Below are positions 33,395 through 41,994 of a DNA stretch of 64,000 nt, piece after piece. Location of the stretch: assembly GCA_947462335.1 (NCBI GenBank), contig OX381707.1, forward strand, positions 15,467,418 to 15,531,417, in the 5' to 3' direction. The translations under genes and the position numbers were made by a program. Position 1 is the first letter of the stretch. The number at the start of each line of letters is the position of its first letter. The notes under the pieces are model-generated. The model did no database searches and was not told the origin of the DNA. It was given only the letters and a program-made list of their open reading frames with translations. The DNA is from Harmothoe impar (taxonomy: Eukaryota > Annelida > Polychaeta > Phyllodocida > Polynoidae).

Positions 33395-33627
33395 GTCCTA
33401 GATAATCCTCTTAAACGGCTGAAAAGACTCTCTCAGTACAGAGTCTCTACTCAATTAAGTGATCTGTTAAGTAAGTTTTCACATGCTACTTGACTACTGC
33501 AGGTGGGTTTAGACTTAAGCAGCTTAGTGCACACACGTGTCTGTTAGAAAGCTACCTGCACACCTGCCTTCCTTTTTCACTAGTATTTACCCCTTGCCGA
33601 CTTATAAGGCGCCTATACACATGTCAG

Positions 33628-33945
33628 CCTCCTTATATACGTCTTCTTGCTTCTAGAGCTAAGCTACTTACCGTCGTTTTCAGCTGCCGCAGGCTGACTG
33701 GCAGCTATTTAAAAGAGAATACCCGTTACCTGTATAACGGATCAGGAGGTTATGAGATTAGAGTGTGTATACAAAAAAAAGCTACAGGGGGCATGTGTCT
33801 GTCTGTGAGGTAGAGACGATGTGGTAAGCGGCTCAAGTGTAAAACAAAAGCACCTCCTCTTGCCGCAGTGAGTGGCGCGGGACGTCGGCTGGCTAGTTGA
33901 ATAAGCGTCAGCTTAAAAGATAATCCGTCCACGGGCTGGCGCGTC
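33628..33945. promoter_or_regulatory. Promoter block shared with the PC4-like/death-domain gene pair
   Basis: CCTTATATACGTCTTCTTGC then TTCTAGAGCTAAGCTACTTA match 26211-26250 closely. TTTTCAGCTGCCGCAGGCTG matches 26257-26277. GTGTATACAAAAAAA to CTAGTTGAATA matches 26620-26800. The single 174-bp unit is not duplicated here. The gene that follows the TATA in the relic copy has been replaced. Confidence 0.75.
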
Positions 33946-34186
33946 ACACCTGTCGTTAATCACCCCCTGTAGTCTTTGTATACGCAGGTGGTGACCCGGC
34001 TTTATCTCTTCACCAGCTATAATCCCATATACATGTAGCGCACGTTACACTCGTTATCTCTCTTTTCATGCTGAGGGATTAGGGGTGGAAGGGTTCAGGT
34101 GAAAAGCGATTTGATTCCTCTCTGGAAGAGGGTGGGGCTCTAGGTGAAAACAAGCTTAGACCATCCAGATTAGCCGCTCTCTCGGC

Positions 34187-34195
34187 TATATAAAG
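34187..34195 (+). promoter_or_regulatory. Plus-strand TATA box with no intact gene downstream
   Basis: TATATAAAG in the same relative position as the TATA of the death-domain gene in the relic element. Downstream from about 34217, short ATGs reach stops within 20 codons, so the original gene is absent or this drives a spliced or non-coding transcript. A donor-like GGTGAGTT lies near 34330. Confidence 0.5.
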
Positions 34196-34499
34196 AGCCT
34201 CAATTTTTTTTATCTCTGCCCACTTCGTCTTGTTGTACACTATCAGTCACGAGGCAGACGCTCGAAGTAGCAGATGTTTGCAGTATGGATTATACAGAGG
34301 TTACCTGCTAATAGGATTTTGTCAGAATAGGGTGAGTTGCTCTTAAAATGACCATTTTAAATGGGTTGTTAATATGGTATCTGATGTTAATGAGCTAACA
34401 CCTAACATTGAGGATTATGACCTCCCAGAGGGGCGTCTCGCCAAATTCTCCGGTCTTGACTATAGGCTTAACTGTCTAAAGACTGTGGAGCACGTTAAT

Positions 34500-34932
34500 G
34501 GGCGGTCTCCTTACTAATTTCACTTGACCAGGCCGGCAGGGTCAACTAGTCTAGGTAATTACAACCACAAGGGCGGCTACTCAACATCCAAGTGGACCTA
34601 CTACTACGAGATTGTCTTTTGACCACTCTGCTGCCGCCTGCTGGTCTGGCGATTACATGCTCTAGTATAGTTCTCTGCTCTTTTCGTCAGATGGCGCCAC
34701 AATAGGGTTTTTGTACATTTCCACGATACTCGCGAACATTTTAAACGCATAATGACCTATAATAAGCAACAAAGCACACTTCTAATATATTGAATATAAG
34801 AAACATGTCAACGTTGTGTATTTCTGATAGAATGAGGCAGATTCTTTGAAATATCAACTAAACTATAGCGAGATTGAAAATACTACACCATAACTAAAGC
34901 GATATAAAAGCTATATAAAGTCAGAACTTCTC
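34500..34932 (+). promoter_or_regulatory. Upstream region of ncRNA cassette 1
   Basis: 34500-34620 and 34660-34920 are each conserved with the upstream region of cassette 2 (35590-35710 and 35930-36180). Conservation is strongest just before the TATA: CAACTAAACTATAGCGAGAT at about 34856-34875 is followed by ACACCATA and then the TATA elements at 34903-34920. This spacing resembles the PSE plus TATA layout of snRNA promoters. Confidence 0.6.
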
Positions 34933-34934
34933 AC

Positions 34935-35112
34935 GGAACGGCATCTGCAACAGATCACTCAACCATTCGTCTTCAAATGCCACACAGGGTTCCCGTCCAA
35001 CAGGACTTTGAGCCTTGACGCTTTTGAGGGAGGTTTGATCTTATGTTGCTTAACATGTGGTGTAATTAATCAACACCGCGGCCCCTCTTTAGGGGCCACA
35101 CAATAAACAAAG
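34935..35112 (+). ncRNA. Candidate structured non-coding RNA, copy 1
   Basis: Predicted start about 25-30 bases after TATA (34903-34920). It ends after a terminal hairpin GGCCCCT-CTTT-AGGGGCC (35080-35097) followed by ACACAATAAACAAAG, which includes AATAAA at 35102-35107. No ORF above about 12 codons is conserved with copy 2. Upstream hairpins are ATGTT-GCTT-AACAT (35043-35056) and GGTGT...ACACC (35059-35063 with 35073-35077). In copy 2 the second stem reads GGCGT...ACGCT, so a T-A pair has become C-G with pairing kept. The end hairpin has a 4-base loop and recalls the histone-mRNA 3' stem-loop, though its stem is one pair longer and its loop differs. Expression is not shown. Confidence 0.5.
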
Positions 35113-35589
35113 AATAAAAAAGGGTAAGCCTTAAGTTTAAAGTGAATCTCCCAGGATTTTGGCGAGGCCGACAAAGGGGGAGGTAACAGATTTAAACTGC
35201 AGGAGACTATACGCAAACCTTGATACTCTCAGAGGGGAGCCCCATATTGCGGGCCTGTGGTCAGATCTATCACCTCCAGGGTGCAGTCTGCATGTCATAA
35301 ATGACCACCACAGACATTGGGATATAATGTTAATCCTACTCCAGGGTCTCCATAATTAGCGGGGCTCGCCTTGAGATGGGAAATTCACTACAGCACTATC
35401 TGTCGTTGAAAATGGTGCTCGTGTAGAGTCGGGATGATGTACCAAAAGAGCATTTTATACACAATGATACCCTTGTACAAATGCGTATACCTAGTAGGCT
35501 GTGTCTTATCATCAAATCTAAGAGGGTGCGCTATAGTTTTATTATACTTTTATAGACCATTTTAAAATCCGAGCTTAGCTTAGTTCATA
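35113..35589. other. Spacer between ncRNA cassettes, no gene seen
   Basis: A 66-codon ORF here starts from TTG and has no recognisable domain. Confidence 0.5.
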
Positions 35590-36197
35590 GTCTCCTTACC
35601 AATTTTCACTTGACCAGGCTGGCAGAGCCAACTAGTCTAGGTAATTATAACCACAAGGGCGGCTACTCAAGATCCAAGTAGACCTACTACTACGAGATTG
35701 TCTTTTTGTCCCCTCTGCCGCCTAGTTATTACATCCTCCAGTCTAGCTCGCCACACCCTTTGAGCAGCTCCATTGCCTCGGTAAAAGTGTAGGGGTGTGC
35801 TTTCCACCTTCAGTCATCCATAGATTCGATCACCATCACCCCCCTTGAAATGACCTCAGCTGTTAATTAGGGCGTAAAGCAGCCCAACAACCAACCAAGT
35901 CCCTGTCAAAGATGTGAATAACGAACGCGCTAGTATAGTTCCCCGCTCTTTCGTCAGATGGCGCCACAACAGGGGTTTTGTACATTCCTACGATGCTCGC
36001 GAGCATTTCAACGCATAATGAGCTATATAGGCAACAAAGCGCGCTTCTAATATATTAAAATATAAAAACAATTCAATATTGTGTATTTCTGATAGAAATG
36101 AGGCGGTCTCCTTAAATACCAACTAAACTATAGCGAGATGAAAAATACCACACCATATCTAAGGCTTTATAAAAAGCTATAGAAAGTCAGAACCTCA
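35590..36197 (+). promoter_or_regulatory. Upstream region of ncRNA cassette 2
   Basis: Homologous to 34500-34920, but with an extra segment of about 170 bp (about 35760-35928). Part of that segment (35816-35888) recurs at 38939-39007. The TATA box is TATAAAAAG at 36168-36176. Confidence 0.6.
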
Positions 36198-36425
36198 CAC
36201 GGATCGGTATTCTGTCTGCAACGGATCACCCCTGACCCACTGGTCCTCGCATGCCACACACGGCTCTGCCGTGTTTGTGCTTTGAGGTATCACCCATCAA
36301 GTGATCCATGCTGCCCAACATGAGGCGTAATTAATTACGCTGATGTTGCATAGCACAGCGGCAGCATCTAACTAACTCTAAGGAGTTAGTCGGCCCCTCT
36401 TTAGGGGCCACACAATAAACAAAGA
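36198..36425 (+). ncRNA. Candidate structured non-coding RNA, copy 2
   Basis: Paralogue of 34935-35112, with the same start region (AGTCAGAACC) and the identical end hairpin GGCCCCT-CTTT-AGGGGCC (36392-36409) plus ACACAATAAACAAAG. The body is longer and has further hairpins: ACACGGC-TCT-GCCGTGT, GCGTAATTAATTACGC (36325-36340) and ACTAACTC-TAAG-GAGTTAGT just before the terminal hairpin. Body sequences diverge more than promoter and 3' end, which fits an RNA gene pair and not a coding pair. Confidence 0.5.
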
Positions 36426-38738
36426 ATACCCTGAATCTGGGACCTGCGGGCGAAGGCCCCAACTGTGAAGTCATTATTGGCCACATTGGTAATATCAATT
36501 AAAACTTTAGACAACACCCACCTTAAGTATCATTAACGGACAATATCAATAAACTTAGCATCCTCTTGGTTACCACATTTAGCACCAATTTTACAACTCA
36601 CAGGGGCCACCCTTGAAAATAACACCAGCCTCACCACGCTTTTATTGCTCTGCTGATTTCTCCAATCCAAAACATTGGGTATCTAGTCCAGCTATGAGCT
36701 CATTAGGTCAGCCCTTTGTCGGCCTCGCCGGCAAGTCCCGGATTCAGTATAGAAAGACTAAGGGAGCGGGGAGTAGGTCTTTAAGTTTAGCGCTATCTGT
36801 GTCATTAGACCATTCTCAAAAATCGACATGTGACATGAATAAAAAATTCTCAATTACTGTATAAGTAGGCGCCTCAACTCTTCCTTCAAATTCCGGCCTT
36901 GCGGGTGGTCAAATTTTAAAAAAAAATTCCTAGTAGACTATGGTCCCAAGAGTCCGATTGTATCAATTACGGTGCCCCTACATTTTCCCCCTTAGTGACA
37001 CTAGTGACAACGCCTTTTTCACTTAGGGTCATGTGACATGGTCATTTCTTAAAAATCGACATGCGACATGGGACACGTTCATCTCAAACCCTTAGCCTCT
37101 AGAGAGTTCAAAATAGCGCTGCCGCTGTAGTCTGCCCGTTTCTGTGATCAAATATGCACCCTTCCTAATAGCACCCCCACTGGTGCATTGCATAAAAATA
37201 GCCCTCCTGACCTCATTTCTTGAGCTATAAAAAAACACAAACCCCTCATTTTAATCACAATATCATGGCAGTCAACATGAATGGAGTCATTAGTGGAGAA
37301 AGATAAGAGTCTCTGTTTTCTGTAGCCTACAATATTATGGTGACATTCTTCATGTCAAAATGTAATAAATAAATATGAGTTGTTAAAACTTGTTACCATG
37401 GGGATGTTGGTAATTGTGTTCTTGAAGACGTATGTGAAATCCAGATGTATGTGCCTCTGCCCAACAATGACCCTAGCCATTTTAAGTAAACCTGTTCTGT
37501 CTGAGTTAGAAGGGTGCCTAGGGCCAGAGCTACAGAACCCCTAACTGCTGTGAAAGTGCCCCTCTCCTGCCTAGATCACAGAAATGGGAAATATGTTCAG
37601 ATGCATTCACCATGATATTTCTGGATCTAAGCAGATCTGAAAAGCTCTCATAGAGATCTATACTAATGGAACCACTATGTATTTTTTAACTCATTTTTCA
37701 AAAATTTATCAAACTCCCTACCTTAGCGCCCCTATAAATAGGGTTAAGTACCTGTCCGACTCCCCTACCACTGCTGCTGGAGGAGTACCGAGAACTACCC
37801 TCTTTTTAGAAAACTAAGTAAAAATATCCTTCTTCATGTCCAGTTACATACAATGTCGATCAATTTGACACTGTAGCAGCATGTCTCCATATCTGTATGC
37901 TGCATAAATGCACAATACACGGTTCTGCACGCACTTAAACCAAGGCTAACATGGGTGACCTATATAGATGTGATACTCTCGTTTTCGGGGCTAGTAGAAA
38001 TTAGGCGGCTAATATAGACGTTCCGGGTTCGAACCCTCACTAAGTTTTAGTCAAGACGTCTAGCCACAGGCGCCTTAGGCGACGAAAGCGCGTCAAGGCG
38101 TTTACAGGGTTCGAACCCGTGAGCTGCTCCTTGGGGTCACAAAAAACGCTTCAACCTTAAAATCCCATAGGAAAAAAATGTTGGGTTTTTGGACTTTAGG
38201 CCTGAATTTGGGGGTGATCCCGGGCTGATAGAAAAATAATTCTTGGACGAGCGGATAGCTCTGGATCTCTTTTTATCTAAAACAGCGAAAAATTGATTGT
38301 GGTTCCGCCGCAATTCATCCGACGAGGGGTAATCAGCCCCCCCCTCTGCCAATCATGGCAGTGAATTTAGACAGCGCGCAATCTCTCGCAGCCACCGCGG
38401 ACGGACCAATTAGTCCTGTCGGCATCTTAGTATGGTTCGTGTGACCTACTTAGAGGCTCACACGGTGGGGGTGTGTCCGGCGTTCGGCGCGCTGATTGGC
38501 TACTGGTGGGAGGTGCTGTGCTGCGTCAGGAACTTTACCTATTTGGGACGGGATGTTAAAGGCGCACTGAGTTGAGGTGCACCTTTAAGCAAGAGCGCGA
38601 TCCGGTCGTCGCGTTGGTAGCCTTACTACCCGTCGCGCATTTAACTAGAGGCTTAAGTGTGACAAATGACGATTCTTTGTCGACGCGACTACTAACATCA
38701 GCAGCATCGGCAGCAGCGGTAGCAGCATCGGCAGCAGC
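36426..38738. other. Element interior, no gene seen
   Basis: 36805-36850 and 37005-37080 contain CATGTCGATTTT-type short repeats. 36701-36750 resembles 59370-59420. Two B-box-like GGGTTCGAACCC palindromes at about 38024-38035 and 38106-38117 hint at tRNA-derived sequence, but I cannot fold a tRNA. The ORF at 38137-38352 starts from TTG and is not supported. Confidence 0.45.
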
Positions 38739-38748
38739 TATAAGGTGA

Positions 38749-38826
38749 AAACATGTTCAGACACGGTCGGCGTGTGAGACCTGTCCAGGCACGTCCGAGC
38801 AGGTTCGAACGTGTCTGAACATGTTC
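38749..38826 (+). promoter_or_regulatory. Array of p53-family half-sites
   Basis: Five contiguous decamers fit RRRCNNGYYY with no spacer: AGACCTGTCC (38777-38786), AGGCACGTCC, GAGCAGGTTC, GAACGTGTCT and GAACATGTTC (38817-38826). A sixth perfect half-site, AAACATGTTC, is at 38749-38758, followed by a one-mismatch decamer AGACACGGTC. The last of the five and the sixth have the high-affinity CATG core. The outer segments also form a 16-bp inverted repeat (38750-38765 with 38810-38825). A TATAAGG lies at 38739-38745. Binding by a p53/p63/p73 homologue is inferred. Confidence 0.65.
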
Positions 38827-39863
38827 CGGAGTGCAAGACGCGTGCACACACAGACCGAACAGACACACACAGACCCACACACCCACACACCCCTATGTAG
38901 TGTGGGATGTAAAAGAAACCCTTGTCTCGGTAAAAGGGCCATAGATTCGATCACCATCACCGCCCTTGAAATGACCATAGCTGTTAACTAAGGCGTAAAG
39001 CAACCCACACACCCACACACCCACACACCCACACATTTTTCTGTATGAGCCTTCAGACCTGAAGCTGCTCAGTGTACGGGACTAGGTTTTGTCATAGGCC
39101 CTACGGATGCTACTCAAGGGGGAATAAGAGAGCTGTCTCACCATGACATGGGCTGGCTGTAGTTTTTTATGTTTCAGTACCTACAACCAAACAGCCAGTA
39201 CCCACCCCAGGGCTTCATGTCGCACGCGGGAAAAGTATAAAGATTCGAACGGTGGCGCCAACTGTCGGAATAGCGGGTACACTACGTCAGTAGTTCTTTT
39301 GTTCTCCGCTGAGTGACTGGGCGAAATGTAGTCGGTAGCTCTATTTTCTGTGCACTGTTCTGTTCATTTTCTACACTTAACGCTTAAATAGACCACGTGT
39401 TTGTACAAGCTAGCCGTTTTTATCAGTGCAAAAATTAAATAAGCATCTGATAGAACAATAAAAAAATGAGAAAGTAATCCAGCACTTAGTATAACGCACC
39501 AGTTTTATCATGAGACACCGAAAGTCTGTTTTTTTTCGGGTGCATAAGACAGTCGACTGAGAGGTCCAAACCAACCAAAACGTACCAGAGGGCGATCTAT
39601 CTCAGAACGTACCCGACAGGGCAGGGGCCTTCTACACCCCGGCTCTGATGAGCAAGCGAGGGCCTATTCCTCTTTTGAAGTGAGCCCAAAATTGAACAAA
39701 AGAATAAACTCAAAAAAAAAGCCTTAGGATTGAAAGAGTTGTAGATACTGATTTTAACGAGGAAGTCGCATTCATTAGTTTACAAATAGCCAGTGTAAGT
39801 ACGCCCATGTATAGGAGAGAGACCTTGCTTATTTCTTATAGGGTTGTAAGATAGTCACATCAT
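38827..39863. other. Element interior, no gene seen
   Basis: Contains CACACACCC simple repeats (38860-38895 and 39003-39037) around a copy of the 35816-35888 segment (38939-39007). No supported gene. Confidence 0.55.
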
Positions 39864-40517
39864 GATGCACATCATCATAAACGCAATCATGATACATTTC
39901 ATTGTAAGTAGACGAACCAGTAGACTCGCCTCTCTGCCCTCTAAAAGAGAGGGCAGAGAGGCGAGTCTCACTCTTAAAAACCCTTCCCCTCCCCTCCCCC
40001 CCTCCCCCCCCCTCCCCCCCCTCCCCCCCCATGCATCTTAAAGAGTGCCCCCCAGAGTGCCCCTCCCCCCCCTAAAAAAAAAGAGCCGCATTTTTAAATT
40101 ATTTTTTAGCAAGCTTTCAGCTTGCTTTTTCTTTTTTTAAATTTATTTATCCATAAAAATCTCAAGTGACTTATTTTGAAATTCACGCCAACCTAGTAGT
40201 CACGTGACCCCCTTAAGTAGGTCACTTCCAGTCACGTGACCTATTTGAATTTCCCGCCAACATGGTGGTCACGTGACCCTCTTAAGTAGGTCACTTCCGG
40301 TCACGTGACCTATTTGAATTTCCCGCCCAAAGGTCACGTGACCGGAAGTAGGTCACTTCCGGTCACGTGACCTATTTGAATTTCCCGCCAAAAGGGAGGC
40401 CTCTCATTGGCTGCTTTTGAATTTCCCGCCAAAAGGGAGGCCTCTGATTGGCTGCAGGTCGATTGAGTAATAAACAGTACTTAACTATAGTCCCGTTCCG
40501 ATACATACTATACTACT
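39864..40517 (-). repeat. Right terminal inverted repeat
   Basis: Inverted copy of 30854-31497 with the same hairpin (39922-39968), AGAGTGCCCC block, C tract and mirrored regulatory site array (about 40190-40450). Confidence 0.92.
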
Positions 40518-40523
40518 GGCAGG
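40518..40523. repeat. Target-site duplication GGCAGG, right
   Basis: Partner of 30848-30853. Confidence 0.85.
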
Positions 40524-40977
40524 GATGAAAGTCGGCTATGTCAAAAAAACTTGAAGATATAGCATACCTCATAACTACATTATAGAGCATATGAATGTTT
40601 ATGCATCTATAGACACATATATCTAGTGCTGTGCAGCAGGATTTGTCATGTCTATATTCTCCTGGATGTCATCTCCTGCTGAGGAGAAGCATTTGTCATG
40701 TCCATATGATCATGGACGTTATCTCCTGCTGAGGAGAATGAGAAATCTGTCCATACACTCTCCATGCTATTAGGGGAATCATGCTATTAGGGGAATCACT
40801 TTATTTGTAGTGTTTCCGCGCGATCATTTACTGTGACAGTTACTTTTTTCTTAGGGTTAGGGTTAGGTGGGTTAGGGTTAGGGTTAGGGTTAGGGTTGGG
40901 GTTAGGTTCCCCCTATGACAGAAGTTTGGTCATAGGGGGCATGGGTCACTCGACTCTCTAGTGTTGTTTGCACAAGC
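40524..40977. repeat. Right part of the MITE that hosts the Polinton-like element
   Basis: Includes a direct repeat of CTCCTGCTGAGGAGAA (near 40672 and 40722). A TTAGGG/TTAGGT array lies at about 40853-40910. The inverted end CATAGGGGG..GGGTCACTCGACTC runs to GTGTTGT at 40977. Confidence 0.75.
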
Positions 40978-41005
40978 GTTAGGCTGACCTCTGCGGGCCC
41001 CTGTA

Positions 41006-41415
41006 CAACTGCTAAGTGTATCAATCCTACTGCTAAGTGTATCAAAAAACTGCGAAGTGTATCAAATTAAATTGATACAGTTAAGGACATTGATACACTT
41101 GCTAAGATAAAGCTATGACTGTCTTTGGATTTTGGAGAAGGTAAAACTTTTACACTGAAAATGGATGCTATAGCCCATTAACTTCCAATTTTGACCCAAT
41201 AAACTGACTCCACGACCCAAGAAACATGTTTCTGACATATTACACTATATTCCTATTATGATACAGTTAGCAGTTATTGATACAGATAGCAGTTGGATGT
41301 CCATATAACAGACATCTCTAGAACTGGATACACTTAGAGGTTCTTTTACACAGTTAGCAGTTGGATGGTTGACTGCTAAATGTAGCTACTACATTGATAC
41401 ACTTAGCAGTTGTAC
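41006..41415. repeat. MITE with GTACAACTGCTAAGTGTATC ends
   Basis: Inverted ends GTACAACTGCTAAGTGTATC and complement. At least eight internal copies of CTGCTAA/TTAGCAG and GTATCA/TGATAC. Confidence 0.85.
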
Positions 41416-41445
41416 ATCCCCCTCTGCTATCACTGGTAGCCATTT

Positions 41446-41665
41446 GAAGGCTGCACACTGCTTTAATCTGTTATATCCTGTGCCGTCATGATGCATGAAT
41501 GCAGCCCTGGTGGGCATGCATCATGCCGAGCCTTCGGGAGAGTATCAACCCCCCTAGGGTCAGAATGATGTATGAATGCAGGACTGATGAGCTACTCGCC
41601 AGGGCTGCAGTCATGCCTCATAATGATGAAGGGCATAATGTACTAATGTTATCTCAATAGCCCCC
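41446..41665. repeat. GCATCATG-family MITE
   Basis: Family motifs and CGAGCCTTCGGGAG segment. A poly-C tract follows at about 41661. Confidence 0.6.
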
Positions 41666-41994
41666 CCCCCCCGCCCCCCTGGGAGGGGATTCAAAATCCA
41701 AAATTGTGAGACTCGTGTATGCCTGAGTGTAGATTTGGTGACATAAAGAGAGCCTGATAGACATAGACATTTTTCTCTGTGTAGCTCATACCAAATCTCT
41801 CATACAAGAAATTATGGCTAGAGCCATTCCTCCTCTGTGGTAATACAGTTTGTGGGATAGAGCCCAGATGACAGAACTGGGGTGAATATCAAGTAGGTGA
41901 TCTTCTGGTAGGGTGGGTGCTTAGCTGAGTGCGAGATTCAATCTGCAGACCAAGGCTGCTTCACAACCTTGTCACATCGTAGTCGGGGAATTGT
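41666..41994. other. Intergenic, no gene seen
   Basis: No supported gene. Confidence 0.5.

Larger units (their letters stand above)
30854..40517. mobile_element. Non-autonomous Polinton/Maverick-like element, 9.66 kb
   Basis: It is defined by long terminal inverted repeats (30854-31497 and 39864-40517), termini AGTAGTAT...ATACTACT and a 6-bp target duplication GGCAGG. Length of TIR, AG start and 6-bp duplication are the published hallmarks of Polintons. Autonomous Polintons are usually 15-20 kb and encode a protein-primed DNA polymerase B, retroviral-like integrase, ATPase, protease and capsid proteins. None is visible here. The only long intact ORF is the 287-residue minus-strand gene. The interior also holds a promoter block, two candidate ncRNA cassettes and a p53-type motif array. 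It would have to be mobilised in trans. TIR copies are nearly identical, implying recent insertion or conversion. Confidence 0.82.

Noticed and set aside
35080..35097. True histone gene 3' stem-loop
   Set aside because: Stem of seven pairs and loop CTTT differ from the histone consensus, and no histone ORF is nearby. Kept only as part of the ncRNA candidate.
38020..38120. tRNA genes around two GGGTTCGAACCC sequences
   Set aside because: B-box-like palindromes only; I could not place a consistent cloverleaf on either strand.
40853..40910. Telomere or chromosome-fusion scar
   Set aside because: The TTAGGG array is internal to a MITE that has a relative at 18039-18236.
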